DNA of 64,000 bases. Source: Spiribacter salilacus. GTDB lineage: Bacteria; Pseudomonadota; Gammaproteobacteria; Nitrococcales; Nitrococcaceae. The position numbers and the translations under genes were made by a program. A model generated the notes under the pieces. It was not told the origin of the DNA and searched no databases. It saw only the letters and a program-made list of their open reading frames with translations. This document shows positions 17,496 through 27,453 of this stretch, piece after piece. Position 1 is the first letter of the stretch; the number at the start of each line of letters is the position of its first letter. The stretch spans positions 186,001 to 250,000 of the forward strand of contig NZ_WJPP01000002.1 in the NCBI RefSeq assembly GCF_009649225.1. The letters are read 5' to 3'.

Positions 17496-18923
17496 ATGCG
17501 GGCAAAGCACCTGCCACAACTTATAATAATTGGAATGCTGCTCTGCGGTGTCAGCCTGCCGGCGGCTGGGCTCGATTTATCACTGCCCGATCTTGGCAAC
17601 CCCTCAACGCAAGTGCTCAGTACTGCAGAAGAGGCGCGTATTGGCCGGCAGATGATGAATGAAATTCGCACCGAGCTTGATCTTGTCGAAGATCCGGCCA
17701 TTAACGCGTATGTTAGAGCGCTAGGTGCCCGAATTGCCACCGCAAGTGATTCTGGCGGCTCACCACTGCAGTTTTTTGTTTTGGCTGATGATCGCATTAA
17801 CGCGTTTGCCATGCCCGGCGGTTATATCGGCGTTCACAGTGGCTTAATTACCGCCTCAACCACCGAAAGCGAGCTTGGCGCGGTCATTGCGCATGAAATT
17901 GCGCATATCACCCAACGGCATATCGCACGGCGCCTAGCGGCGGCTACCAGCAGTAACTTACGCTCCGCTGCCCTGGTGATTGCTGGCCTTTTAATCAGCA
18001 CACAAGACCCTCAAGCCGGTATGGCGGCCGCTACCTCGGGTATGGCCAGTGGCATCGATAGCCAACTGGCTTATTCGCGCGATCATGAACGAGAAGCAGA
18101 TCGAGTCGGCTTGCGCATCATGGCAAATGCGCGGCTAGACCCGCACGGGATGCCTGATTTTTTTCAAATCCTTATGGATGACAGCCGCTATCGCCGAGAT
18201 CCACCGGCCTTTTTGAGCACCCACCCTCTAACTGATGCGCGTATTGCCGATGCCCGCGCATTAGCCAACGATGTTAAACCCTCAGACGCATTTGAAAGCC
18301 CGGATTATGCGTATATACGGGGGCGTACGCTGGCGCTGCAAGCGCCCAGCCGCACCGCGCTTATCGATGAACTACGCAAAGAGCGCAACGAGACCACGCC
18401 TTCCCTTAACTATGCGTTGGCCATCGCGCTGATTAACGGGGGTAATCCTCAAGAAGCCACCGTCATAGTCGAGGACTTGCTCGCACAACAGGGCGAGCAT
18501 GCCTTGTTATCGCTAGCGCTTGCCGAAGCGGCGTTTGCCGACGATGATCCAAAAACGGCGGAAGCAATTGTTGACGAGGCGCTTAGTCTTTTTCCGGGCG
18601 ATCCTGCTCTGCGCGCAATGGCCGTTGAGCTCAAACTAGCCGAGGGCCAGGCAAACGCAGCGCTCCGGCTCACCCGAAACTTGGTACAGCAATCTCCTCA
18701 AGCCGTTGAGCTGTGGACTTTGCATGCACAAGTGGCCAGTGCGGCTGATAATCCGGCTGAATCAGCCTTAGCAATGGCTCAGTATCATGCGGTTCAGGGC
18801 GACTATCGCAGCGGGCTGCGTCAGCTACGCCGACTTGATAGCCTATTAGTCACACCTAGCCAGCGGGCTCGGGCTGAGGCACTCAAAACGCAATGGGAGG
18901 CGGCACTCACGCCGGCGGGATAA
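17496..18923 (+). CDS. bepA: BepA-like M48 metalloprotease/chaperone with TPR domain
   Basis: This 475-residue periplasmic protein opens with a signal peptide (MRAKHLPQLIIIGMLLCG, cleavage near PAAG). The zinc site is HEIAHITQRH (HExxH) at about residue 133, with the third ligand in DHEREADRVG. The C-terminal half from about residue 280 is TPR-like. BepA assists LptD maturation and degrades stalled outer-membrane proteins. I use the ATG at 17496, because in-frame starts further up (17352) lack a signal peptide. TAATG overlap links it to phaE. Confidence 0.9.
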   Translation: MRAKHLPQLIIIGMLLCGVSLPAAGLDLSLPDLGNPSTQVLSTAEEARIGRQMMNEIRTELDLVEDPAINAYVRALGARIATASDSGGSPLQFFVLADDRINAFAMPGGYIGVHSGLITASTTESELGAVIAHEIAHITQRHIARRLAAATSSNLRSAALVIAGLLISTQDPQAGMAAATSGMASGIDSQLAYSRDHEREADRVGLRIMANARLDPHGMPDFFQILMDDSRYRRDPPAFLSTHPLTDARIADARALANDVKPSDAFESPDYAYIRGRTLALQAPSRTALIDELRKERNETTPSLNYALAIALINGGNPQEATVIVEDLLAQQGEHALLSLALAEAAFADDDPKTAEAIVDEALSLFPGDPALRAMAVELKLAEGQANAALRLTRNLVQQSPQAVELWTLHAQVASAADNPAESALAMAQYHAVQGDYRSGLRQLRRLDSLLVTPSQRARAEALKTQWEAALTPAG

Positions 18924-19516
18924 TGGTTACAGGGCAAGGCAATGATCCACTGGGCATCATGGAGTTGCTGCACAAAAGCACACAAGCCCTTAACGAGGCT
19001 GAATCGCCCGAGGCCGCCATACAGGCGCTACGTGAGCAGTGGGCAGAAATGCCAATCCTGGGGCCCTTTCCGCAGCGCCAGCAACTGCTGCAAGACCTAG
19101 CGGGCGACAGCGCACGTTATCAGCAAGCCATTAACCAACAGCTCTCAGCAGCGCAGGCTTTTTTTAATGACTGTTTAGGTGAATTTCAAGCCAGCATCGA
19201 AGCGGATGAAACCGCTCCAGACGACTGGGCCGCGCGCTGGATTGCCATTGCCGAGCCCCGGTACGAAGCGTGGTTGGATCAGCCTGAAACCCAAGACAAC
19301 ATCGCCGAGCTGATTAACGCCTGGAGTGCCTATACCAAAACGCTTCGGGCACTGACTGATGAAATGCTGGAAGACCTTGGAATGCCCTCTAGCCGTGGAC
19401 TAGACGATATTGCCGAAGAGCTCCAGCGAATGCGCCGGCGCTATCGCCAACAGCTTAATGAATTACGGGCTGATATCGAGGCGCTCAAGGCAGCGCAGGC
19501 CGCGTCGGATGGATAA
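18923..19516 (+). CDS. phaE: Class III polyhydroxyalkanoate synthase subunit PhaE (short form)
   Basis: The 197-residue, mostly helical protein ends in a leucine-rich coiled coil (LQRMRRRYRQQLNELRADIE) preceded by LGMPSSRGLDDI, the conserved PhaE C-terminal signature. PhaE activates PhaC in class III synthases. Known PhaE proteins are about 350 residues, so this one is much shorter, mainly in the middle. It starts at the bepA stop (TAATG) and overlaps phaC by 8 nt, so bepA-phaE-phaC is probably one transcript. Confidence 0.8.
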   Translation: MVTGQGNDPLGIMELLHKSTQALNEAESPEAAIQALREQWAEMPILGPFPQRQQLLQDLAGDSARYQQAINQQLSAAQAFFNDCLGEFQASIEADETAPDDWAARWIAIAEPRYEAWLDQPETQDNIAELINAWSAYTKTLRALTDEMLEDLGMPSSRGLDDIAEELQRMRRRYRQQLNELRADIEALKAAQAASDG

Positions 19517-20519
19517 AACCTCAGCGCTAGATCTGGCTAGCTATACCACTCCCCATGAGGTGGTTAGTGACACCGATAATGCCCAGCTACTGCGCTTTGG
19601 CGACCCCGCGCTGCCACCCCTGCTGATTATCTACTCCCTAGTCAATCGCCCCGTTATTCTTGATTTAAGCCCCAAACGCTCGGTAATGACCACGCTTAGA
19701 ACCCATGAGGTCTGTCCCTATTTACTGGCATGGCGCCCACCACAGGCAGCACGCCGGCATTTAGGGTTGGCCGATTACATTCTTGGGGATATTGCTGAGG
19801 CGGTTAACTGGATAACACGAGCACACCAACAAGCCCCTGCTTTGCTAGGCGTATGTCAGGGTGGCGTGCTTGCGCTGTGCCACGCTGCGGTTCAACCCGC
19901 ATCGGTGGCGGGCGTGATCACGTTGGCAACACCGTGGAACAACAGCGGCAATGATAATCGCTTAGCGCAAATCGCAAAACGCATTGATATCTCCGCGCTG
20001 ATTGCGGCCACCGGCAATGTGCGCGGCCCGGGGCTTGCTACGTTTTTTGCTGCGCTCAAGCCATTTGCGCTGGGGCCGCAACGTTACAGCGCGCTCACCG
20101 CGCTGGCGCAAGCAAGCAGCCAAGAGATAACCGAGTTTATGCGCATGGAGCGCTGGATGTATGACGGCCCAGATTTGGCAGGCACCGCCTTTGCTGAATT
20201 TGCCGAGCAGATTTATCAAAAAAATGCGCTTGCTAATGCCACGCTGCACATTGACTCTGAGCCCGTCTCTTTACAGGCCATTCAGGCGCCCGTGCTCAAC
20301 GCCTATGCGCTAGATGATCATTTAGTACCGCCCAGCGCAGCCCAAGATCTTGCCCAAGCCGTCAGTGGGCCCGCTACCGAAATGTCACTACCCGGGGGGC
20401 ATTTGAGCCTATTTATCGGGCGTCGAGCACATGCCGAACTCTACCCAAAGATTGCCGATTGGGTATTGCAGCGCAGCAACGAAAATACTTGCCAGTTGCG
20501 AAACACGCCCGTAATTTGA
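19509..20519 (+). CDS. phaC: Class III polyhydroxyalkanoate synthase catalytic subunit PhaC
   Basis: This 336-residue alpha/beta-hydrolase polymerises 3-hydroxyacyl-CoA into storage polyester. The lipase-like box is GVCQGG with nucleophile Cys116, the Asp lies in YALDDHLVPP and the general-base His in LPGGHLSLFIG. LLIIYSLVNRPVILDL is a conserved PhaC segment. Length fits class III (about 355), slightly shorter at the N terminus. The start at 19509 overlaps phaE and is better than one at 19410 inside it. Confidence 0.93.
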   Translation: MDKTSALDLASYTTPHEVVSDTDNAQLLRFGDPALPPLLIIYSLVNRPVILDLSPKRSVMTTLRTHEVCPYLLAWRPPQAARRHLGLADYILGDIAEAVNWITRAHQQAPALLGVCQGGVLALCHAAVQPASVAGVITLATPWNNSGNDNRLAQIAKRIDISALIAATGNVRGPGLATFFAALKPFALGPQRYSALTALAQASSQEITEFMRMERWMYDGPDLAGTAFAEFAEQIYQKNALANATLHIDSEPVSLQAIQAPVLNAYALDDHLVPPSAAQDLAQAVSGPATEMSLPGGHLSLFIGRRAHAELYPKIADWVLQRSNENTCQLRNTPVI

Positions 20520-20598
20520 ATACCGTTGTTGAGAAAAAGTGCCAAGAGGAGGAGGCTGCCGCCACTTAAATAAGAATTCAGGCAGCAACAAAATAAAG

Positions 20599-20618
20599 CA
20601 CCCCGCTTCGAGGGTGCA
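20599..20618 (-). terminator. Terminator for the leftward pabB-phaA-phaR-phaB unit
   Basis: The arms GCACCC and GGGTGC pair around an 8-nt loop. Read leftward the hairpin is followed by TTTATTTTG, a fair intrinsic terminator about 36 nt after the phaB stop. Confidence 0.65.
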
Positions 20619-20625
20619 TTATTCA

Positions 20626-20651
20626 GGGAGACACCGTCTCCCTATTTTTTT
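20626..20651 (+). terminator. Terminator for phaE-phaC
   Basis: The arms GGGAGAC (20626-20632) and GTCTCCC (20636-20642) form a 7-bp stem with a 3-nt loop, followed by TATTTTTTT. This is a textbook intrinsic terminator for rightward transcription from phaC. It stands back to back with the leftward terminator. Confidence 0.85.
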
Positions 20652-20653
20652 GC

Positions 20654-21400
20654 CTAAAAACTACAGAATAAACCGCCGTTCACCGGCAAGTTAATACCGG
20701 TCACATAACCGCCTTCATCGGCCGTCAAAAAGCAGACCGCCCGGGCAACGTCTTCGGGCAAGCCCATATCGCCTGCAGGAATTTGGGCCACAATCGACTC
20801 ACGCACAGCATCTGGTATGGCGGCGGTCATTGACGTTTTAATGTAGCCAGGCGATACCGTGTTGGCCGTTACGCCTTTCGGTGCGCCCTCTTTTGCCAAG
20901 GCCATCGAAAAGCCATGCAATCCGGCTTTTGAGGCCGAGTAGTTAGTCTGGCCAAACTGCCCAGTCTGCCCGTTAACTGAAGAGATGTTCACGATACGGC
21001 CAAAGCGCTGCTCACGCATATCGTTAATAAACTGCCGCGTTACGTTAAACGCGCCATTTAAATTAATATCAATGAGGGTGTGCCATTGGTCTGCAGACAT
21101 TTTGTGCAGAAATGAATCGCGGGTAATGCCGGCCGCATTAACCAGAACCTCTACGGTGCCAAATTTCTCCTGCACCTCAGCTGCCATGGCTTCGCAAGCG
21201 TCGTAGTTGCCCACATCACAACGTACGTAATCAGCATCAATACCCTCGGCGCGTAGCGCCTCGGCCCAGGCTGCCATGTCTTGGCCGTCTGGGTCGATAC
21301 AGGTTGTCACCACTTTGCGTCCTTGCTGGCCGAGTTGACGACAGATTTCAGTACCAATGCCGCCTTCACCACCTGTGACTAATGCTAATCGCTTGGTCAT
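20654..21400 (-). CDS. phaB: Acetoacetyl-CoA reductase PhaB
   Basis: This 248-residue short-chain dehydrogenase makes (R)-3-hydroxybutyryl-CoA with NADPH. The cofactor motif is TGGEGGIGTEI near residue 10; the catalytic Ser and Tyr-x-x-x-Lys lie in NISSVNGQTGQ and NYSASKAG. The C terminus GYVTGINLPVNGGLFCSF is near-identical in style to known PhaB. The ATG at 21400 (MTKRLALVTGG) is preferred over 21430. It supplies monomer for the convergent phaE-phaC synthase. Confidence 0.95.
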   Translation of the reverse strand: MTKRLALVTGGEGGIGTEICRQLGQQGRKVVTTCIDPDGQDMAAWAEALRAEGIDADYVRCDVGNYDACEAMAAEVQEKFGTVEVLVNAAGITRDSFLHKMSADQWHTLIDINLNGAFNVTRQFINDMREQRFGRIVNISSVNGQTGQFGQTNYSASKAGLHGFSMALAKEGAPKGVTANTVSPGYIKTSMTAAIPDAVRESIVAQIPAGDMGLPEDVARAVCFLTADEGGYVTGINLPVNGGLFCSF

Positions 21401-21485
21401 GTTCAACCTCCCTAGTTGTGCGACGCACAATAAATATGTTGCGCAGCATCATAGAGAGGCGATGACAGGGTGTCAAACCATGCGA

Positions 21486-21950
21486 TTATTCGTCTTTTTT
21501 CTTGTCCTTATCTTCGGCAACCATGCTTTCCATCGCCTTTTGCCACAGGCTTAAATTGCGCTCAGTAATTTGCGAAAGCACCTGCATTGGGTTGCTGACA
21601 TCCATAAATTGACGTGCACGCTCACGCAACTCTCGCTGCTGATCTCCCCAGAGCTCCATGCTCTTTTCCAGATAACTGGTCAACATGGTTTGCATATTGC
21701 CGCCGTACGCGCGAATTACCTGGGCCAGCAGCTCGCTGGAGAAAATTGGCTCACCGCCTTCCTCCTCCTCGCTAATAATCTGCAAAAGAATAGAGCGGGT
21801 TAGATCGGCACCGGTTTTGGCGTCAGTCACCTTAAAATCGACACCATCTACCACTAGCCCTTTAACATCAGCCAGCGTGATATAGCTGCTAATAGCGGTA
21901 TCGTATAACCGCCGGTTCGGATACTTCTTAATCAGTCGCATCTCTGCCAT
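21486..21950 (-). CDS. phaR: Polyhydroxyalkanoate synthesis repressor PhaR
   Basis: The 154-residue regulator starts with the PhaR/PHB_acc_N signature KKYPNRRLYDTAISSYITL, which binds DNA and polymer, followed by the PHB_acc domain. It ends in an unusually charged tail (EDKDKKKDE). PhaR represses phasin and PHA genes until polymer granules titrate it. It lies between phaA (18 nt upstream) and phaB (85 nt downstream). Confidence 0.93.
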   Translation of the reverse strand: MAEMRLIKKYPNRRLYDTAISSYITLADVKGLVVDGVDFKVTDAKTGADLTRSILLQIISEEEEGGEPIFSSELLAQVIRAYGGNMQTMLTSYLEKSMELWGDQQRELRERARQFMDVSNPMQVLSQITERNLSLWQKAMESMVAEDKDKKKDE

Positions 21951-21968
21951 ATCTAAAATCCTCCGAAC

Positions 21969-23147
21969 CTAACGTTCAACCGCAAGCGCCACACCCTGAC
22001 CGCCGCCGATGCACAACGTGGCTAAGCCGCGTTTAACATCCCGACGCTTCATTTCATGCAGCAATGTCACCAAAATACGGGCGCCAGAGGCACCAATCGG
22101 ATGACCAATTGCAATGGCACCACCATTCACATTCACCTTGTCAGTATCCCAACCAAGGCCCTTATTGACGGCCAATGCCTGCGCGGCAAATGCCTCGTTT
22201 GACTCGATTAAATCAAGGTCATCTACCGACCAGCCGGCACGCTCTAAACAGCGCTGCGTGGCAGGAATAGGCCCTGACCCCATAATATGCGGCTCTACCC
22301 CGGCATTGGCGTAAGCTTTTACGCGCGCCAGGGGCGTTAAGCCGAGCGCTTCGGCCCGCTCTGCCGACATCATCACCACAACGGCTGCACCATCGTTAAT
22401 GCCCGAGGCGTTGCCAGCGGTAACCGTGCCTTCTTTATCAAAGGCCGGGCGCATCTTGCTTAAACTCTCAACCGTTGTGCCATGGCGTGGAAATTCATCC
22501 ACATCAAAGATAACGGGGTCGCCTTTTCTTTGCGGAATCTCGATGGGCACAATTTCTTCGTCAAATCGGCCGGCTTTTTGTGCCGCTTCGGCCAGCTGCT
22601 GTGAGCGCGCTGCAAAAGCGTCTTGCTCTTCACGGCTAATGCCATATTCTTTGGCCAAATTCTCGGCGGTTACACCCATGTGATAGTTGTTGAAAACATC
22701 CCATAACCCGTCATAGATCATGCTGTCTTCCATCTTCCAGGGCCCCATGCGCTGGCCCTTGCGTGAGTTGGGCAGCACATGCGGCGCCTGACTCATCGAC
22801 TCTTGACCACCGGCAATCACCACGCTGGCATCGCCCAAGCTAATCGCCTGCGCAGCCATGTGCGTTGCCTTTAAACCACTTCCACAAACCTTATTAATGG
22901 TCATGGCCGGGCAAGTTACCGGCAGGCCCGCCCCCAGAGACGCCTGACGCGCCGGGTTCATGCGCGCCCCCGCGGTAAGCACATGCCCCAAAATAACCTC
23001 ATCAACGGCATCTGCTGCCACACCCGCGCGGGACAAAACCGCCTTAATGACCTGGGCGCCAACATCTGATGCGGCCATGCCCGACAGTGTGCCGCCAAAT
23101 GACCCCACTGCGCTGCGTCCTGCTGCAACAATCACTACATCATTCAT
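21969..23147 (-). CDS. phaA: Acetyl-CoA C-acetyltransferase PhaA (beta-ketothiolase)
   Basis: The 392-residue thiolase condenses two acetyl-CoA to acetoacetyl-CoA, the first step of 3-hydroxybutyrate supply. The acyl-carrying Cys is in [13 protein letters not shown] (about residue 88), the His in [12 protein letters not shown] and the second Cys in [12 protein letters not shown]. Length is standard. It overlaps the end of pabB by 8 nt and precedes phaR. Confidence 0.95.
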   Translation of the reverse strand: MNDVVIVAAGRSAVGSFGGTLSGMAASDVGAQVIKAVLSRAGVAADAVDEVILGHVLTAGARMNPARQASLGAGLPVTCPAMTINKVCGSGLKATHMAAQAISLGDASVVIAGGQESMSQAPHVLPNSRKGQRMGPWKMEDSMIYDGLWDVFNNYHMGVTAENLAKEYGISREEQDAFAARSQQLAEAAQKAGRFDEEIVPIEIPQRKGDPVIFDVDEFPRHGTTVESLSKMRPAFDKEGTVTAGNASGINDGAAVVVMMSAERAEALGLTPLARVKAYANAGVEPHIMGSGPIPATQRCLERAGWSVDDLDLIESNEAFAAQALAVNKGLGWDTDKVNVNGGAIAIGHPIGASGARILVTLLHEMKRRDVKRGLATLCIGGGQGVALAVER

Positions 23148-24489
23148 TTTTCTCTCCTTGCGCTTGTTTTCTGCCTGCGGTTGATTTGATCATAACATCG
23201 ACAAATGCGGCCGCCTTGAATTCGGTTTCAGCAAACTCTGCCGAGCATTCCGAGTCATAAACCAGCCCACCCCCGGCGCGATAATCCAGCCATCCATCGC
23301 GCGCGTTAATTGTCCGAATGGCAATATTGGTATCCATTGCACCGTCATAACCAATATAACCAATGGCTCCACAATAAACGCCCCGCGGCGCATGCTCCAG
23401 TTCTGCAATAATTTCCATTGCCCGAAACTTGGGTGCGCCCGTAATTGATCCGCCCGGCAAACAATCGCGTAAAAGGTCGGTGGCATTGTGCTCAGGGGCA
23501 ATCCGCCCTGTTACCACACTCACCATGTGATGCACGGTGGCATAGCTTTCAAGCGCAAAGAGCTGCGGCACCGATACGCTCCCAATTGCACAGGCACGGC
23601 TAATGTCGTTACGCAGCAAATCCACAATCATGACGTTCTCAGCCCGATCCTTTTCACTACTGAGAAGCGCTTGTGCCAAGCGAGCATCCTCTTCAGGATC
23701 AGAAGAACGTCTCCGAGTTCCTTTAATTGGCCGGGTTTCTACCACGCCATCGCGCAGTTTTAAGAATCGTTCTGGCGACCCACTCAGCACCGGGCCGCCC
23801 GGCAGATCAAGATAGGCTGAGAATGGCCCACCCGCCAAACCACGAAATTGCGCATAAACGCCAAGCGGATCGCCCTGAAAGCGTCGCCGAAACTGGCGCG
23901 CCAAGTTCACCTGATAACAATCGCCATCCCGCAGGTAGTGCTTTATCCGGTCAAAAGCACGGGCATAGTCCGCACTATCTGGAATGGCCTCAACGCGCTG
24001 ATCAACCTGCCAGGCACCGGGTTGCGCTGTTGTTTGAGCAAGCAGGCGAGGTAAGTGGGAGGGCGCATTACCATTGAGCGTGGCGGTGCCGGCCTGATGA
24101 TCAATAACCAGCGCCCAGTCATAAAGGCCAACGGCCATCTCTGGGCTCTGGGTTAGTGGCGGCGTTTGCCCTTGCAGCCGCCGGCCAAGCTCGTAGCTAA
24201 AATACCCAATGGCACCCCCAAAAAAAGGGGCAGGCCCTTGCTGGGTGGGCCCAAGGGCCTCTGCCAGCAGCGCCAGGGGATCCTCGGCTGAGGTCCATAC
24301 CGTGCCATCATCGGCCGTACCAACGGTGCGCTGGCCATCATAAACCAGCAACAAACGCGGCGCTGCCGTTACAATGCTGTATTGGCCACCCTGCTCGCCA
24401 TCTAACCAAACGGCGTGCGGCATAGCCTCACGCAGAGCGGCAAAGGCCCGTAATGGCTCGATATAAGCAAGATTTTTTGTTTCGGCCAT
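23140..24489 (-). CDS. pabB: Aminodeoxychorismate synthase component I PabB
   Basis: The enzyme makes 4-amino-4-deoxychorismate for folate with a PabA glutaminase, which is not in this window. The chorismate-binding domain shows [32 protein letters not shown] and [15 protein letters not shown]; the N-terminal third is the anthranilate-synthase-like domain. With the ATG at 24489 it has 449 residues; an in-frame ATG at 24528 would add 13 and cannot be excluded because neither has a clear ribosome site. It is divergent from yebC and overlaps phaA. Confidence 0.88.
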   Translation of the reverse strand: MAETKNLAYIEPLRAFAALREAMPHAVWLDGEQGGQYSIVTAAPRLLLVYDGQRTVGTADDGTVWTSAEDPLALLAEALGPTQQGPAPFFGGAIGYFSYELGRRLQGQTPPLTQSPEMAVGLYDWALVIDHQAGTATLNGNAPSHLPRLLAQTTAQPGAWQVDQRVEAIPDSADYARAFDRIKHYLRDGDCYQVNLARQFRRRFQGDPLGVYAQFRGLAGGPFSAYLDLPGGPVLSGSPERFLKLRDGVVETRPIKGTRRRSSDPEEDARLAQALLSSEKDRAENVMIVDLLRNDISRACAIGSVSVPQLFALESYATVHHMVSVVTGRIAPEHNATDLLRDCLPGGSITGAPKFRAMEIIAELEHAPRGVYCGAIGYIGYDGAMDTNIAIRTINARDGWLDYRAGGGLVYDSECSAEFAETEFKAAAFVDVMIKSTAGRKQAQGEKNE

Positions 24490-24578
24490 GTGCGCTGCCA
24501 CAACCGCCTGTTGGAATCTGCAGAGCATGGTAATCTGCTCACTTTAGAAAAGATATCGTTGTCTGATCGAGGGGGATC

Positions 24579-25322
24579 ATGGCAGGACATAGCAAATGGG
24601 CAAATATACAGCACCGTAAGAAAGCGCAAGACGCTAAACGCGGCAAAGTATTCACCCGAATGATTCGTGAAATTACCGTTGCGGCTCGTCAGGGCGGCGA
24701 TGACCCGGCAAGCAACCCTCGCCTGAGGCTGGCTTTTGATCGGGCATTGGCCGTTAACATGCCCAAAGATAAAATCGAAAAAGCGGCTGCGCGCGGGGCC
24801 GGCACCGATGAGTCGATAGCCTTTGAAGAAGCACGCTACGAGGGTTACGGCCCCGGCGGCACCGCTATTTTGGTGGACTGCTTAACCGATAACCGTAACC
24901 GTACCGTCAGCGAAGTTCGGCATGCTTTTAACAAACATGGTGGCAATTTAGGTACCGACGGCTGTGTGGCTTTTTTGTTTAACCAATGCGGGGTCATGCT
25001 CTTTCCGCCCGGTACAGATGAAGATACCTTAATGGAAGCAGCGCTTGAGGCAGGGGCCGAAGATGTACTGAGCAATGATGATGGTTCATTTGAGGTCATT
25101 ACTAGCCCCGAGACCTTTACCGAGGTTAAAGATGCCATGCTGCAGGCTAATCTTGAGCCTGCCGATGCCGAGGTTGTGATGCGGCCTGAAACCTCTTTAG
25201 CCTTAAGTGCAGAAGACTCAGCCAAGGCGCTAAAATTGCTCGAGCGGCTGGAAGATCTAGACGATGTGCAAAACGTGTATACCAATGCCGACATTCAGGC
25301 TGAAGCGTTTGAGGACGCCTAA
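24579..25322 (+). CDS. YebC/PmpR-family protein (TACO1-like)
   Basis: The 247-residue protein has the family's invariant N terminus [21 protein letters not shown] and the motif [21 protein letters not shown]. YebC proteins have been described as transcription regulators and, more recently, as helping ribosomes through proline stretches. It is followed by ruvC at 6 nt, the conserved yebC-ruvCAB order. A strong GAGGGGG site precedes the ATG. Confidence 0.95.
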   Translation: MAGHSKWANIQHRKKAQDAKRGKVFTRMIREITVAARQGGDDPASNPRLRLAFDRALAVNMPKDKIEKAAARGAGTDESIAFEEARYEGYGPGGTAILVDCLTDNRNRTVSEVRHAFNKHGGNLGTDGCVAFLFNQCGVMLFPPGTDEDTLMEAALEAGAEDVLSNDDGSFEVITSPETFTEVKDAMLQANLEPADAEVVMRPETSLALSAEDSAKALKLLERLEDLDDVQNVYTNADIQAEAFEDA

Positions 25323-25328
25323 AACAGC

Positions 25329-25826
25329 ATGGGGCAACCAACGCGTCATGTTTTGGGGATTGACCCCGGCTCGGTTAAAACGGGTTATGGCGTGATTGCC
25401 GTTGGCCAAGGTGACCCTCAGCATGTGGCTAGCGGAGTCATTCAAACAGGTAATGGCAGCTTTCCTGAGCGGCTTTTAGTCATCTTTGATGAGATTGAGG
25501 CGGTTATCGGCACCCATGCAGCCACGGAAGCCGCCATCGAAGAGGTGTTTGTTAGCCGCAACGTACAATCTGCCCTTAAGCTCGGTCATGCCCGGGGGGC
25601 AGCCATTTGCGCCTGCGCACGCCATGCGCTGGCCGTGCATGAATACACGCCACGACTCATTAAACAAGCGCTGGTGGGTGGCGGCGGCGCAGACAAACAG
25701 CAAGTGGCCTATATGGTGCGGGCAATTTTAAAGCTCCAGCAACCACTCGCTGAAGATGCCAGCGATGCGCTGGCCGTGGCGCTGGCGCATGTTCAACATG
25801 ATCGCATTAGAGGCCTGCTGCAATGA
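25329..25826 (+). CDS. ruvC: Holliday junction resolvase RuvC
   Basis: This 165-residue endonuclease cleaves Holliday junctions. The catalytic acids are visible: Asp in LGIDPGSVKTGYG, Glu in AIEEVF, and Asp residues in the C-terminal DASDALAVALAH. The resolvase Lys pair region KQALVGGGGADKQQV is also present. It overlaps ruvA by 4 nt. Confidence 0.96.
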   Translation: MGQPTRHVLGIDPGSVKTGYGVIAVGQGDPQHVASGVIQTGNGSFPERLLVIFDEIEAVIGTHAATEAAIEEVFVSRNVQSALKLGHARGAAICACARHALAVHEYTPRLIKQALVGGGGADKQQVAYMVRAILKLQQPLAEDASDALAVALAHVQHDRIRGLLQ

Positions 25827-26422
25827 TTGGACGTATTGCCGGCACGCTAGTCGAAAAGCAGCCACCTCGCATCATGATCGATGTAGGCGGCATCGGCTAT
25901 GAACTTGAAGTACCCATGTCAACCATTTACGCGCTGCCGGAAATCAATCAACCCATTCGCTTGCATGTGCACCAAGGCGTAAGAGATGAGGTACCCGTCC
26001 TCTATGGCTTTGCTGAAGCCTCTGAGCGCAGCATGTTTCGCGCGCTCATTAAAGTAAACGGGGTTGGCCCGCGCTTGGCACTGACAATTCTCTCGGGTAT
26101 TAGCGCTGATGCGCTTCGCCAATGCATTGAACAGCGCGACATCACCACGCTCACCCGCCTGCCGGGCATTGGTAAGCGCACTGCCGAACGGCTTACTTTG
26201 GAGCTTGCCGATCTGGGCAAACAAATCGGTGCCACAACCGCTAGCGGTAGCGCCGATAGCGCCCCCATGACAACCGCCGCATCGCCCATGGCCGAAGCCG
26301 AGGCCGCGCTGGTGGCGCTTGGGTATCGACCGGCTGAAGCGCAAAAGCTGCTCAGTGGCTTGTCAGGCGAGCATAGCGAAGAGCTAATTCGCTCAGCGCT
26401 GCAAAAGGCGGTTCGGCAATGA
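25823..26422 (+). CDS. ruvA: Holliday junction branch migration protein RuvA
   Basis: The 199-residue RuvA has an N-terminal OB domain ([12 protein letters not shown]), tandem helix-hairpin-helix motifs ([16 protein letters not shown] and [15 protein letters not shown]), a flexible Ala/Ser/Thr linker at about 135-155, and the C-terminal domain that binds RuvB ([16 protein letters not shown]). It overlaps both neighbours by 4 nt. Confidence 0.97.
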   Translation: MIGRIAGTLVEKQPPRIMIDVGGIGYELEVPMSTIYALPEINQPIRLHVHQGVRDEVPVLYGFAEASERSMFRALIKVNGVGPRLALTILSGISADALRQCIEQRDITTLTRLPGIGKRTAERLTLELADLGKQIGATTASGSADSAPMTTAASPMAEAEAALVALGYRPAEAQKLLSGLSGEHSEELIRSALQKAVRQ

Positions 26423-27444
26423 TTGAGGAAACTCGCATCATCGCTTCTGAATCGGCGCCAGAAGACGAAGCGGTCGATCGTGCCATTCGCCCCCGTCAGC
26501 TCAGCGATTATGTGGGCCAAGAAGTGGTCCGCGAGCAGCTCGGTATCTTTATAGACGCGGCACGGGGGCGCAAAGAAGCCCTTGACCATGTGCTGGTATT
26601 TGGCCCGCCCGGCCTAGGCAAAACAACCCTGGCGCATATTATTGCCAATGAGCTTGGGGTCAATTTACGACAAACCTCAGGGCCAGTCATTGATCGGCCA
26701 GGCGATTTAGCCGCCCTGCTCACAAACTTAGAAGAGGGCGATGTTTTATTTGTTGATGAAATCCATCGCCTCTCACCCGTGGTCGAAGAAGTGCTCTACC
26801 CTGCCATGGAAGATTGTAAAATCGACATTCTGGTTGGCGAAGGCCCGGCGGCCCGCTCCATTAAACTCGATCTGCCCCCCTTTACGCTTGTTGGCGCAAC
26901 CACTCGCGCGGGGCTATTGACCTCTCCCCTGCGCGATCGCTTTGGCATTGTGCAGCGCTTAGAGTACTACTCGGTTAGCGAACTCACGCAAATTGTCAGC
27001 CGCTCGGCACGGCTGCTTGCCCTGGATATTGACGATACGGGATCGCTGGAAATTGCCCGCCGCGCGCGGGGCACACCACGAATTGCCAACCGTTTGCTAC
27101 GACGGGTACGCGATTATGCCGAAGTCAAAGCAGACGGGCACATCAGCCAAGAGGTGGCCGCCGCGGCCATGACCATGCTGGCCGTTGATGACAACGGATT
27201 TGACCAACAAGATCAGCGCCTGCTGCTGGCGGTTATTGATAAGTTTGACGGCGGCCCGGTTGGCATCGAAAGCCTAGCAGCTGCGATTGGTGAAGAACGC
27301 GGCACTATCGAAGATGTGATTGAGCCTTACCTGATTCAGCAGGGCTTTTTACAACGCACGCCTAGGGGCCGCATGGCAACGCGCGGTGCCTACCAGCATT
27401 TTAAGCGACCACCACCACCCCGACTTGAAGACCCACTGTTGTAG
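26419..27444 (+). CDS. ruvB: Holliday junction branch migration ATPase RuvB
   Basis: This 341-residue AAA+ motor opens with [13 protein letters not shown]. Walker A is [10 protein letters not shown], Walker B is LFVDEIHRL, sensor 1 is [18 protein letters not shown], and the winged-helix C-terminal domain ends in [12 protein letters not shown]. It is followed by tolQ after 9 nt, without the ybgC thioesterase gene that usually separates ruv and tol genes in relatives. Confidence 0.97.
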   Translation: MIEETRIIASESAPEDEAVDRAIRPRQLSDYVGQEVVREQLGIFIDAARGRKEALDHVLVFGPPGLGKTTLAHIIANELGVNLRQTSGPVIDRPGDLAALLTNLEEGDVLFVDEIHRLSPVVEEVLYPAMEDCKIDILVGEGPAARSIKLDLPPFTLVGATTRAGLLTSPLRDRFGIVQRLEYYSVSELTQIVSRSARLLALDIDDTGSLEIARRARGTPRIANRLLRRVRDYAEVKADGHISQEVAAAAMTMLAVDDNGFDQQDQRLLLAVIDKFDGGPVGIESLAAAIGEERGTIEDVIEPYLIQQGFLQRTPRGRMATRGAYQHFKRPPPPRLEDPLL

Positions 27445-27453
27445 AGGATACCC

